A stretch of 64,000 bases of DNA from Ephydatia muelleri (taxonomy: Eukaryota; Porifera; Demospongiae; Spongillida; Spongillidae). Position 1 is the first letter of the stretch, and every line of letters begins with the position of its first letter. The notes under the pieces were generated by a model. The model was not told the origin of the DNA. It was given only the letters and a program-made list of their open reading frames with translations, and ran no database searches. The position numbers were made by a program, and so were the translations under genes. The DNA lies in assembly GCA_013339895.1 (NCBI GenBank), contig JABACO010000003.1, positions 14,285,308 through 14,349,307 on the forward strand, written 5' to 3'. Positions 36,201 to 51,200 of this stretch are shown here, piece by piece.

Positions 36201-39200
36201 TAGTTGACACAAGATGGCTTGGGGTAAGTAGGCACACAAACCACAGACCGAATGTCCATTTGTTCAAATGTGCCTAACAAATATCTCGATCTTGCGAAGC
36301 TATAGTCGAAAGACTTCCAGAGGTTCATACTCGAAAGACGACATTCTAAGGGATATTGACCTTGTCAGACACTTTCAAGCATCCATCAGAAGCGCCAATA
36401 AGATGTCAGGTGTTAATTACCGAACTCTGTCACGATATTATAAAAGTCTAACTGGAGAACATGCTTTAGAAGTACACGGTGAGTCTTCAATAACTGTTGG
36501 GTACAGAGACGGTCGGCAGGTTTTTCCATACGTTTTGGAGGAGGAGTTAGTCCATTATAATTCAATAGCTTCAAGCATGTATCAAGGTCTTTCGCCTAAG
36601 GAAATACGAAAACTTGCCTATCAGTTGGCTACAGCAAATAGCCTACGTATCGCTGATTCATGATATAAAACAAGCTAGTTGGTGTGCTGATTGGTTTTGT
36701 GGGTTTATGAAGCGTCATCCTACATTGTCGTTACGTACGCCAGAAGCTACAAGCCTGGCTCAGGTTTCCGGTTTCAACCCCACCACTGTGAACCAATTTT
36801 TTGACAACCTCACAGTTGTAATGCAGCGGCTTAATTTGGTCCAGGAGATATTTGGAATTCTGACAAAACTGTTCAGAAGCCATGTAGAATTGTTGGGTGA
36901 CGTGGAACAAAACAGATTGTGTTCATAACCTCTGCTGAACGTGGTAGTACCTTAGTGACAATTTGCTGTGCTGTTTCAGCTATTAGAAACAGTATACCTC
37001 CGTTTTTAGTATCTCCTCGTGCTCACTTTTACACCGGGCCTTTTTCGATATAATCGACTTCCATTCGAGGTGGCTTCTGCCCCGGCCATTATCCAACGTA
37101 CCATAGAGGGGATTTTGAGTGGTATCCGTCATGTTTATGCTTACATGGATGATGTCCTTGTGGCAGATCATACCGAGGCTGAACACCTGAACATTGGCGG
37201 AAGTCCTGGCACGTTTGGAGCTGTACGGGGTACAGTTGAACAAGCCAAGTGTAAGTTCATGTTGCCCAGTGTGGAATATTTGGGATTTCACATCTCAGGA
37301 GATGGTGTTAGACCTACACAGGAGAAGCTTCACGCCATTGTGGATGCCCCAAATCCTAAGGACATTTCTCAGTTAAAATCTTTTTTTGGTGGTCAACTAT
37401 TACTCAAAGTTCTTACACCACCTAGCAAACACACTCTACGCATTGATAACAAAACATCAGCAATTATGCTGGGGAGCTGAACAAGAAATTTTGAAGATGG
37501 CCAAGTCACAGCTAGCATCAGATGTTGTGCTGGTGCACTTTGATCCACAATAAAGGTTGGCCGTAGTTGCGCGATGCATCACCCTATGTGGTTGGTGCAA
37601 TATTGTCGCACTTGTATGATGACAATCGCATATGCTTCCCGTTTGCTTGCGCCTGCTGAACGGAAGTATTCCCATGTAGAAAAAGAGGGTCTAGTCGTGG
37701 TATTTGGGGTTAAATAGTTCCACCAATACCGGTTTGGGAGGAAATTTGTTGTGTTTTCAGATTGCAAGCCGCTTCAGTTCCTCTTTAATGAAATTAGACA
37801 AGTACCATCAATGGCATCAGCAAGAATTCAGCGTTGGCATTAATGTTAAGTGCTTAAACTATCTGATTGTGTACAGACCAAGCCAACTTCAGGCAAACGC
37901 TGATGGGCTAAGCAGATTGCCTTTAAAAGAAGAGTCAGGAGATGTTCCTTTACCACCTGGAGATATGATCTTGATGATGGAAGCACTGTGCTGATTCAGT
38001 GGTTACTGCTGCAGCTATCCGGAACTGGAGAGATAATCCTGTCCTTGGTCAGACAAATGGTCTTGCATGGGTGGCAGCCAAAGGCAGGGGGGGATGACTT
38101 TAGACCGTATAAGCAACATAAGCTTGAACTTAGTGTCCAGAATGGATGTATACTCTGGGGCAGTCGGTTACAGGGGAGACAGCATGTTCTGGAAATTCTG
38201 CATGAAGGTCACCCTGCGAATGAAATCTCTCGCTAGGGGAATAGTATGGTGGCCCAAGTTGGATGCTGATCAAGAGACCTTGTTCAGAAGTTGCAAAGCT
38301 TGTCAAGAGAATCAGAAGTGTTTGATGAAGGTTCAGTTACACTTGTGGGAGTGGCCTGCAGAGCCCTGAGCCTCGGGTGCATGTGGATTTCTTTGGCCCC
38401 TTTTTGGGAAAGCAATTCTTTATACTCGTAGATGGTCACTCAAAATGAGTAGATGTGTTTGTAGTGTCATTACCTTCGTCCATTCAGGCACTTTGAAGAG
38501 TGTTTACAACACACGATCTCCAGCAGATCCTGGTTTCTGATAATAGAGCAGCATTTACAAGTTCGGAGTTTCAAGCATTTGTTACCCAAAATGGATTCAA
38601 GCATGTCAGAAGTGCTCCCTATCATCCATCCACCAATGAGCTAGCTGAGTGAGCAATTCAAACAGCAAAAAAGCCCTGAAGAAGACCTTGGGTGACATTG
38701 ATACACGGTTATCTAGATTTTTGTTTCAGTACAGGCTGACACCACATTCTACAACGGGCCAGTCACCTGCCAAGCTTTTACTAGGACGCACACCCAGGTC
38801 TCATTTGGACTTCCTTTTCCCCGATGTGGCAGACAATGCGAAGCGGAATCAGCAACGGCAGAAGCAGAGCTACGACCAGAGAGCAACTGGGAGCGCTCCT
38901 TTGTAGTTGGAGACATGGTGTATGCCCTAAATCATAGAGGTACACCTACCTAGCTTCCAGGGACAGTATCTGCTGTGTTAGGACCTTGATCCTTGATCAT
39001 CAAGCTCAGTAATGGACATGACCATGTGGGTCATGTTAGGGCAAAAAATATGAAGGCGGTGATGTTTTCTCACCAACTGAGCCTAATGGAGACCAAGAAG
39101 ATGAAACGTCCTTGGCTACAGATCGTGTTCATCAGAATCAGGTCCCACCCGCAACCGCTCATGGGGACCAGTCCCAACACTACCTGAAAAAGTACATGAG

Positions 39201-42200
39201 CCTGTACCACATCGACAGGTTGTTCACACAATCTGCTTCGGTTGAGGTGACATCTCGAGCAGCCTATAAAGCCCCTGAATTACTTCACTTAATCCGTCCT
39301 CATTGTCCTCCAGATCGTTTTGAATATTAAGGGAGGAAGTGTGGTAATTTACTAATGCTAGTACAATAGCCCTTGTAAGGTTTCACATGTAGAAGCTTCC
39401 AAAAGTTCAGCACAGTTGGGCGCTGGTAGCTGTTCCTGCTCAGAGTGTGAACCTGTGTTACCTCAATTTTGTGTTTTGATTATTAATAAATATTTCCTGC
39501 AAGCGCGTCTTGTTACGTGTAGGAGTACAGATGGAGTTATCACAACTATCAAAAACAACACCATTCAACTGTTATAGGAAGAAATCATTTGCACATTGCA
39601 TTACGAGCATACAGGAACATATCATTTTGTTTCAAACAGCACAGATTTAAATTTCAAGCCATTGCTGTGCTTTGGCTTGATGCAGGATTTGATATACACA
39701 GTATTTATTAAAATTTCTTTACTAGTGGCAGTAACTGCATGTACCTAAACTGCTTACCTGATTCTGAAGTTCTTGTTGTGATAATCGATGATGGTGTTCC
39801 TTCACCAAATGATGTGTTAGCAGTCACATAGCAGTCATATTGAGTGTATGGAATTAATCCAGTACTGAATATAACAGCCAACGTTGTCCTATTCACTACA
39901 GATCTGGCAGTGGACACATTTGATCTAATGACCTGTTCAGGATAGGCCTGAATATCAGAGGTGTTGCAATATATAGTGTATGCAATGATGATGCCATTCT
40001 TTGGTATAGGTGGAGACCAGCTAGCAGACAGTTGGTTAGGTGAACTAGGAACAGTGGACACAGAAAGAGCCAGTGGTGACGATGGAACTGTAGAAACAAT
40101 TATTTCAATGATCAAAATCACTCCTTTGAATAGAAGCAGCTATTTTAGGAAGCAAACCATTTGCACGATGCATTGCGTGCATACAAAAACACATCATTCT
40201 GTTGACAATAGTTATTAAAACCCATACAAGTATAGATTTCATGCCATTGCTGCGCTTTGAGTTCATGGTGGATTTGATATATGCGTGATTAGTGGCAATA
40301 ATTGCATGTACCTACCTGATTCTGAAGTTCTTGTTGTGATAATTGGTGATCGTGTTCCCTCACCGACTGATGTGTTAGCAGTCACATAGCAGACAAATTG
40401 AGTGAATGGGTTTAGTCCAGTACTGAATGTAACAGCCAACGTTGTTCCATTAACTACAGATCTGGCAGTGGGCACATTTGGTCCAATGACCTGTTCAGGA
40501 TAGGCCTGACTGGCAGAGGTGTTGCAATACATAGTGTATGCAATGATGATGCTATTCTTTGGTATGGGTGAAGACCAGCTAGCAGACAGTTGGTTAGGCG
40601 AACCAGGAACAGCGGACACAGAAACAGCCAGTGGTGATGATGGAACTGTGGAAACAATTTTTTCAATGAAGCTCAAGCACCTACATACAATGACATATAC
40701 ATATATGCTCATTACAATTATTATGGTTAGGTAGATATTTAAAAAGGTAATGTAAATGACCCTAAACCTTTTTCATTCCTTTCATTTTTGTCCAATCCAA
40801 GGTAATGTTCAGCAAAAACTGAAGGCAAATAGTTTTACGTGGAATAGAAGACATTGTGAGCAAAGCTGCTGGATATATCAATGTAATCTGCTACAAGGTG
40901 ATAGGATTCAAATGCATTAATTATCAACAACTTGTTTTTAGTTAGTTTAAAACAACGAGACCACCCATCAATATCTCACCTTTGAATAGAAGCAGCTATT
41001 TAGGAAGCAATACATTTGCACGTTGCATTGCATACTTACAGGAACACAATATTTTGTTTACATTAGTAATTAAACAACACATGTATAGATTTCATGCCAT
41101 TGCTTTTCTTTGACTTCATGATGGATTTGATGTATGCATGAAAATTTCTTTATTAGTGGCAATAATTGCATATACCTACCTGATTCTGAAGTTCTAGTTG
41201 TGATAATCGGTGATGGTATTCCTTCACCAACTGATGTGCTAGCAGTCACATAGCAGTCATACTGAGAGTATGTGTTTAGTCCAGTACTGAATGTAACAGC
41301 CAACGTTGTCCCATTTACTACAGATCTGACAGTGGGCACATTTGGTCCAATGACCTGTTCAGGATAGGCCTGACTGGCAGAGGTGTTGCAATATATAGTG
41401 TATGCAATGATGATGCCATTCTTTGGTATGGGTGAAGACCAGCTAGCAGACAGTTTGTTAGGCGAACCAGGAACAGTGGATACAGAAAGAGCCAGTGGTG
41501 ATGATGGAACTGTAGAAACAATTATTTCAATGAAACACATGCACCTACATTCAATGACGTATAAGGACGTTAAATTTATGATGGTAAGGTTGAGATTAAA
41601 ATAGGCTAAGCGAATGACCCTTTCTCATTCCTTCCATTTTTGTTCAATCAAGGAAATAATCAGCAAAAACTGAAGGCAATAAGTTTGACGTGGATAAAAA
41701 GACACTATGAATGAAGCTGCTGGATGCATCTATGTAATCAGTAGGATTTGTGGAAGACTGTAATTAATCACCAACATACATATCCTAAATAAAGCTCATG
41801 TCCGTAAAGTCCACTACAGATTCATACAAGCGCATAACTTAAGAACAATTTTTTTCTAGTTGTTTAAAATAACAAGACTACCATAAAAATCACTCCTTTG
41901 AATAGAAGCAGCTATTTCAGGAAGCAAACCATTTGCAGGTTGCATCGTGTACTTCCAGGAGCACATCATTTTGTTTACAATTGTAATTAAACAACACATG
42001 TATAGATTTCATGTACCTAAACTACCTACCTGATTCCGAAGTTCTTATTGTGATAATCGGTGATGGTGTTCCTTCTCCAACTGATGTGTTAGCAGTCACA
42101 TAGCAGTCATATTGAGAGTATGGGTTTAGTCCAGTACCGAATTTAACAGCCAACGTTGTTCCATTTACTACAGATCTGACAGTGGGCACATTTGGTCCCA

Positions 42201-45200
42201 TGACCTGTTCAGGATAGGCCTGACTGTTAGAGGTGTTGCAATACATCGTGTACGCAACGATGATGCCATTCTTTGGTATGGGTGAAGACCAGCTAGCAGA
42301 CAGTTGGTTAGGTAAACCAGGAACAGTGGACACAGAAAGAGCCAGTGGTGATGATGGAACTGTAGAAACAAATATTTCAATGAAACACAAGCACCAACAT
42401 GCAATGACATATTAGCTCACTACAATTATTATGGCAAGGTAGTTATGTAAATAGGGAAGGTGAATGACCCCAAGTCTTTGTCATTCCTTCCATTATTGTC
42501 CAATCCATAGTAATTTATCTGAAACAATCAGCAAACACTGAAGGCAATTAGTTTTACGTGGATTAGAAGACATTGTGAACAAAGCTGCTGGATACTTCTA
42601 TGCAATTTGTGACAAGGTGATAGGATTCATACAAGGTACAATTAACTTTGCAACATTTTGTTGCAAAATGTTTAAAATAACAAGACCACCTTCAAAATAA
42701 CTCCTTTGAAAAGAAGCAGCTGTTTTAGGAAGCAAGCCATTTGCACGTTAGATTGCATACTTACAGGCACACATCATTTTGTTTACAATAGTAATTAAAC
42801 GATACAGGTATAGATTTCATGCCATTGCAGTGCTTTGACTTCATGGTCGATTTGATGTATGCATGATTTTTGGCAATAGTTGCATGTACCTACCTGATTC
42901 TAAAGTTCTTGTTGTGAATATCGATGATGGTGTTCCTTCACCAACTGATGTGTTAGCAGTCACGTAGCAGTCATATTGAGTGAATGGGTTTAGTCCAGTA
43001 CTGAATGTAACAGCCAACGTTGTTCCATTTACTACAGATCTGGCAGTGGGCACATTTGGTCCAATGACCTGTTCAGGATAGGCCTGACTGGCAGAGGTGT
43101 TGCAATATATAGTGTTCGCAATGATGATGCCATTCTTTGGTATGGGTGGAGACCATCTAGCAGACAGTTGGTTAGGTGAACCAGGAACAGTGGACACAGA
43201 AAGAGCCAGTGGTGATGATGGAACTGTAGAAACAATTATTTCAATGAAGCGCATGTACCTACATTCAATGACATATAAACTCATTACAATTACCATGGTA
43301 AAGTAGATATTAAAATAGGCAAGGTGAATGACCCTAAGTCTTTTTCATTCCTTCCATTGTTGTTCAATCCATTGAAATTTTTCTGAAACAATCAGCAAAA
43401 ATTGAATGCAATTAGTTTTACGTGGAATAGAAGACATTGTGAACGAAGCCGCTGGATGTATCTATGTAATCTGTGACAAAGTGATAGGATTCATAAAAAT
43501 GTTTAATTTAACAACGATTTGTTTCTAGTTACTTTAAAATAACAAGACTACCCATAAAAATCTCTCCTTTGAATAGAAGCAGCAATTTTGGGAAGCAAAC
43601 CATTTGCAAGTTAGATTGCGTAGGTACAGGAACATATCTTTTTTTTTTTCACAATAGTAATTAAACAACACAGGTATGGATTCCATGCCATTGCTGTGCT
43701 TGACTTCACGGTGGATTTGATATATGCATGAAAATTTCTTTATTAGTGGCAATAATTGCATGTACCTAAACAACCTACCTGATTCTGAAGTTCTTTTTGT
43801 GATAATCGGTGATGGTGTTCCTTCACCAACTGATGTGTTAGCAGTCATATAGCAGTCATATTGAGTGTATGGGACCTTTAGTCCAGTACTGAATGTAACA
43901 GCCAACGTTGTTCCATTCACTTCAGATCTGACAGAGGGCACATTTGGTCCAATGACCAGTTCAGGATAGGCCTGACTGGCAGAGGTGTTGCAATATATAG
44001 TGTATGCAATGATGATGCCATTCTTTGGTATGGGTGGAGACCATCTAGCAGACAGTTTGTTAGGCGAACCAGGAACAGTGGACACAGAAAGAGCCAGTGG
44101 TGATGATGGAACTGTAGAAACAATCATTTGAATGAAGCACAAGTACCTACATTCAATAACATAAACATGGTAAGCTCATTAACATTATTATGGAAAGGTT
44201 GAGAAGAAAATTAGGCTAGGTAAATGATCCTAAGCCTTTCTCATTCCTTCCATTTTTGACCAATCCAAGGAAATTTTAACAATGAGCAAAAATTGAAGGC
44301 AATTAGTTTTATGTGGATATAAAAGACATTGAGAACAAAACTGCTGTATATATCTATGTAATCTGTTACAAGGTGATAGGATTCATACAAACGCATACTT
44401 TAACATCATTTTTTTTTAATTGTTTAAAAAACAAGACTACTATCAAAACCACTCCCTTGAATAGAAGCAGTTGATTTAGGAAGCAAACTATTTGCACGTT
44501 TCTTACAGGAACACATCATTTTGATTACAATATTAATTTAAAAAAACACAGGTATAGATTTCATGCCATTGCTGTGCTTTGACATCATGGTGGATTTGAT
44601 ATATGCATGAAAATTTCTTTATTAGTGGCAATAAATGCATGCAATTACCTGATTCTGAAGTTCTTGTTGTGATAATTGGTGATGGTGTTCCTTCACCAAC
44701 TGATGTGTTAGCAGTCACATAGCAGTCATATTGAGTGAATTGGTTTAGTCCAGTACTGAATGTAACAGCCAACGTTGTTCCATTTACTACCGATCTGGCA
44801 GTGGGCACATTTGGTCCAATGACCTGTTCAGGATAGGCCTGACTGGCAGAGGTGTTGCAATACACAGTGTATGCAATGATGATGCCATTCTTTGGTATGG
44901 GTGAAGACCAGCTAGCAGACAGTTGGTTAGGTGAACCAGGAACAGTGGACACAGAAAGAGCCAGTGGTGATGATGGAACTGTAGAAATAATTATTTCAAT
45001 GTAGCTCAAGCACCTACATTCAATGACATATCAGCTCACTACAATTATTACGGTAAGGTAGATATACAGAAGGCAAGGTAAATGACACTAAGCCTTTTTC
45101 ATTCCTTTCATTTTTGTCCAATCCAAGGTAATTTTCAGCAAAAACTGAAGGCAATTAGTTTTACATAGATTAGAAGACATTGTGAGCAAAGCTGTTGGAT

Positions 45201-48200
45201 ATATCTATGTAATCTGTGACAAGGTGATAGGATTCATACAAGCATATAATTACACAACAATTATTTCTAGTTGTTTAAAATAATAAGGCCACCATCAAAA
45301 TCACTCCTTTGAATAGTAGCAGCCATTTTAGGAAGCAAACCATTTGCATGTTAGATTGCATACTTACAGGAACGCATCATTTTGTTTACAATAGTAATTC
45401 ATCAACACATGTATAGATTTCATGCCATTGCTGTACTTTGACGTCATTATATGCATGAATAATTGCATCTACCTACCTGATTCTGAAGTTCTTGTTGTGA
45501 TAATCGGTGATGGTGTTCCTTCACCAACTGATGTGTTAGCAGTCACATAGCAGTCATAGTGAGTGTATGGGACCATTAGTCCATTACTGAATGTAACAGC
45601 CAACGTTGTTCCATTTACTACAGATCTGACTGTGGGCACATTTGGTTCTATGACCTGTTCAGGATAGGCCTGACTGGCAGAGGTGTTGCAATACACAGTG
45701 TATGCAATGATGATGCCATTCTTTGGTATGGGTGAAGACCAGCTAGCAGATAGTTGGTTAGGTGAACCAGGAACAGTGGACACAGAAAGAGCCAGTGGTG
45801 ATGATGGAACTGTAGAAAGAATTATTTCAACGAAGCACATGCACCTACATTCAATGACATATAAACTCATTACAATCATTAGTGCAAGGTAGTTATGTAA
45901 ATAGCGAAGGTGAATGACCCCAAGTCTTTGTCATTCTTTCCATTATTGTCCAATCCATGGTAATTTATCTGAAATAATCAGCAAACACTGAAGGCAATTA
46001 GTTTTACATGGATTAGAAGACATTGTGAACAAAGCTGCTGGATACTTCTATGTAATTTATGACAAGGTGATAGGATTCATGCAAGGTATAATTAATGTTG
46101 CAACTATTTGTTGCAAGATGTTTAAAATAACAAGACCACCTTCAAAATTATTCCTTTGAATAGAAGCAGCTGTTTTAGGAAGCAAGCCATTTGCACGTTA
46201 GATTGCATACTTACAGGCACACATCATTGTGTTTACTATAGTAATTAAACGATACAGGTATAGATTTCATGCCATTGCTGCGCTTTGACTTCATGGTGGA
46301 TTTGATGTATGCATGAATTTTGGCAATTGTTGCATGTACCTACCTGATTCTAAAGTTCTTGTTGTGATAATCGATGATGGTGTTCCTTCACCAACTGATG
46401 TGTTAGCAGTCACATAGCAGTCATATTGAGTGAATGGGTTTAGTCCAGTACTGAATGTAACAGCCAACGTTGTTCCATTTACTACAGATCTGACAGTTGG
46501 CACATTTGGTCCAATGACCTGTTCAGGATAGGCCTGACTGGCAGAGGTGTTGCAATATATAGTGTATTCAATGATGATGCCATTCTTTGGTATGGGTGGA
46601 GACCAGCTAGCAGACAGTTGGTTAGGTGAACCAGGAACAGTGGAAACAGAAAGAGCCAGTGGTGATGATGGAACTGTAGAAACAATTATTTCAATGAAGC
46701 ACGTGTACCTACATTCAATAATATATATATGGTAAGCTCATTAAAATTATTATGGAAAAGTTGAGATTAAAATAGGCTAGGTGAATGACCCTAAGTCTTT
46801 TTCATTCCTTCCATTCTTGTCCAATCCAAGAAAATTTTGGAGAAACAACAAGCATAAATCAAGGCAGTTAGGTTTATGTGGATTAAAAGATATTGTGAAC
46901 AAAACTGATGGACATATCTATGCAATCTGTGACAAGGTGATAGGATTCATGCAAACGCATACTAACAGCAATATTTTCCTAGTTGTATAAAAAACACAAC
47001 TACTATAAAAACCACTCCCTTGACAAGAAGCAGCTAATTTAGGAAGCAAACCATTTGCACGTTGCATTGCGTACTTACAGGAACACATCATTTTTTTAAC
47101 AATAGTAATTAAACAACACAGGTATAGATAATATGCTATTGCTGTGCTTTGGCTTCATGGTGAAGTTGATACATGTATATGCATGAAACTTTCTTAATTA
47201 GTGGCAATATTTGCATGTACCCAAACTACCTACCTGATTCTGCAGTTCTTGTTGTGATAATTGGTGATGGTGTTCCTTCACCAACTGATGTGTTAGCAGT
47301 CACATAGCAGTCATATTGAGAGTATGGGATTAGTCCAGTCCTGAATGTAACAGCCAACGTTGGTCCATTTACTACAGATCTGACAGTGGGCACATTTGGT
47401 CCAATGACCTGTTCAGGATAGGCCTGACTGGCAGAGGTGTTGCAATATATAGTGTATGCAATGATTATGCCATTCTTTGGTATGGGTGAAGACCAGCTAG
47501 CAGACAGTTGGTTAGGTGAACCAGGAACAGCGGACACAGAAACAGCCAGTGGTGATGATGGAACTGTAGAAACAATTATTTCAATGAAGCTCAAGCACCT
47601 ACATACAATGACATATACATATATGCTCATTATAATTATTATGGTTAGGTAGATATTAAAATAGGTAATGTAAATGACCCTAAACCTTTTTCATTCCTTT
47701 CATTTTTGTCCAATCCAAGGTAATGTTCAGCTAAAACTGAAGGCAAATAGTTTTACGTGGAATAGAAGACATTGTGAGCAAAGCTGCTGGATATATCTAT
47801 GTAATCTGTGACAAGATGATAGGATTCATACAAGCATATAATTTTACACCAATTTATTTCTAGTTGTTTAAAATAATAAGGCCACCATCAAAATCACTCC
47901 TTTGAATAGAAGCAGCCATTTTAGGAAGCAAACCATTTGCACGTTAGATTGCTTACTTACAGGATAACATCATTTTGTTTACAATAGTAATTCATCAACA
48001 CATGTATAGATTTCATGCCATTGCTGTGCTGTGACTTCATTATATGCATGAATAATTGCATTTACCTACCTGATTCTGAAGTTCTTGTTGTGATAATCAG
48101 TGATGGTGTTCCTTCACCAACTGATGTGTTAGCAGTCACATAGCAGTCATAGTGAGTGTATGGGACCTTTAGTCCATTACTGAATGTAACAGCCAACGTT

Positions 48201-51200
48201 GTTCCATTTACTACAGATCTGTCAGTGGGCACATTTGGTCCAATGACCTGTTCAGGATAGGCCTGACTGGCCGAGGTGTTGCAATACATAGTGTATGCAA
48301 TGATGATGCCATTCTTTGGTATGGGTGAAGACCAGCTAGCAGATAGTTGGTTAGGTGAACCAGGAACAGTGGAAACAGAAAGAGCCAGTGGTGATGATGG
48401 AACTGTAGAAAGAATTATTTCAACGAAGCACATGCACCTACATTCAATGACATATAAGCTCATTACAATCATTATGGCCAGGTAGTTATTTAAATAGGGA
48501 AGGTAAATGACCCCAAGTCTTTGTCATTCTTTCCATTATTGTCCAATCCATGGTAATTTATCTGAAACAATCAGCAAAAACTGAAGGCAATTAGTTTTAC
48601 GTGGATTAGAAGACATTGTGAACAAAGCTGCTGGATACTTCTATGTAATTTGTGACAAGGTGATAGGATTCATTCAAGGTATAATTAATTTTGCAACAAT
48701 TTGTTGCAAGATGTTTAAAATAACAAGACCACCTTTAAAATTACTCCTTTGAATAGTAGCAGCTGTTTAAGGAAGCAAAACATATGCACATTAGATTGCA
48801 TATATACAGGAACACATTACAATAGTAAATAAACGATACAGGTATAGATTTCATGCCATTGCTGTGCTTTGACTTCTTGGTGGATATGATATATGCATGA
48901 AAATTTCTTTATTAGAGGCAATAATTGCATGTATCTACCTGATTCTAAAGTTCTTGTTGTGATAATCGATGATGGTGTTCCTTCACCAACTGATGTGTTA
49001 GCAGTCACATAGCAGTCATATTGAGTGAATGGGTTTAGTCCAGTACTGAATGTAACAGCCAACGTTGTTCCACTTACTACAGACCTGACAGTGGGCACAT
49101 TTGGTCCAATGACCTGTTCAGGATAGGCCTGACCAGCAGAGGTGTTGCAATATATAGTGTATGCAATGATTATGCCATTCTTTGGTATGGGTGGAGACCA
49201 TCTAGCAGACAGTTGGTTAGGTGAACCAGGAACAGTGGACACAGAAAGAGCCAGTGGTGATGATGGAACTGTATAAACAATTATTTCAATGAAGCTCAAG
49301 CACCTACATTCAATGACATATACGTGTAAACTCATTACTATTATTATGGAAAAGTAGATATTAAAATTATGCAAGGTGAATGACCCTAAGTCTTTTCATT
49401 CCTTCCATTTTTGTCCAATCCAATGAAATTTTTCTGAAACAATCAGCAAAAATTGTAGGCATAATTTTACGTGGATTAGAAGACATTGTGAACGAAGCTG
49501 CTGGATATATCTATTTAATCTGTCACAAGGTGATAGGATTCATACAAGCACATAATTTTACAACAATTTGTTGCAAGATGTTTAAAATAACAAGACCACC
49601 TACAAAATCTCTACTTTGAATACAAACAGCTGTTTTAGGAAGCAAACCATTTGCACGTTAGATTGCATACTTAGAGGATCGCATCGTTTTGTTTATAATA
49701 GTAAATAAACCCATACAAGTATAGATTTCATGCCGTTGCTGTGCTTTGATTTCATGGTGGATTTGATGAATGCAAGATTAGTGGCAATAATTGCATGTAC
49801 CTACCTGATTCTAAAGTTCTTGTTTTGATAATTGGTGATGGTGTTCCTTCACCAACTGATGTGTTAGCAGTCAAATAGCAGTCATATTGAGAGTATGGGT
49901 TTAGTTCAGTACTGAATGCAGCAGCCAACGTTGTGCCATTTACTATAGATCTGACAGTAGGAACATTTGGTCCAATGACCTGTTCAGGATAGGCCTGACT
50001 GGTAGAGGTGTTGCAATACATAGTGTATGCAATTATGATGCCATTCTTTGGTATGGGTGGAGACCAGCTAGCAGACAGTTGGTTAGGTGAACCAGGAACA
50101 GTGGACACAGAAAGAGCCAGTGGTGATGATGGAACTGTAGAAACAATTAGTTCAACGAAGTACATGAAACTACATTCAATGACATATACATGTAAACTCA
50201 TTATTATAATGATGGTACAGTAGATATTAAAATAGGCAAGGTGAATGACCCTAACTCTTTTTCATTCCTTTCATTTTTGTCCAATCCAAGGAAAATTTTC
50301 TGAAACAATCAGCAAAAATTGAAGGCAATTAGTTTTTGTCGATTAGAAGACATTGTGAACGAAGCCGCTGGATGATATGTCTATGTAATTTGTGACAAAG
50401 TGATAGGATTCATACAAATGCTTAATTTAACAACGATTTGTTTCTAGTTACTTTAAAATAACAAGACTACCCATAGAAATCTCTCCTTTGAATAGAAGCA
50501 GCAATTTTGGGAAGCAAACCATGTGCAAGTTAGATTGCGTAGGTACAGGAACACATCATTTTGTTTACAATAGTAATTAAACTACACAGGTATAGGTTTG
50601 ATGCTATTGCTGTGCTTTGACATCATGGTGGAATTGAAATATGCATGAACATTTCTTTAATAGTAGCAATAATTGCATGTACCTAAACTACCTACCTGAT
50701 TCTGCAGTTCTTGTTGCGATAATCGGTGATGGTGTTCCTTCACCAACTGATGTGTTAGCAGTCATATAGCAGTCATATTGAGTGTATGGGACCTTTAGTC
50801 CAGTACTGAATGTAACAGCCAACGTTGTTCCATTCACTACAGATCTGACAGAGGGCAAATTTGGTCCAATGATCTGTTCAGGATAGGCCTGACTGGCAGA
50901 GGTGTTGCAATATATAGTGTATGCAATGATGATGCCATTCTTTGGTATGGGTGAAGACCAGCTAGCAGACAGTTGGTTAGGTGAGCCAGGAACAGTGGAC
51001 ACAGAAAGAGCCAGTGGTGATGATGGAACTGTAGAAACAATTATTTCAATGCTGCACAAGTACCTACATTCAATAACATATACATGGTAAGCTCATTAAC
51101 ATTATCATGGAAGGGTTGACAATTAAATAGGCTAGGTGAATGACCCTAAGCCTTTTTCATTCTTTCCATTTTGACCAATCCAAGGAAATTTTTCTGAAAC

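Noticed and set aside
39961..51090. Recurrent plus-strand open frames (MLQYIVYAMMMPFFGMG...) opposite the FN3 exons
   Set aside because: They are antisense shadows of near-identical FN3 exons, with no splice context or recognisable domain; their repetition follows the exon duplication.
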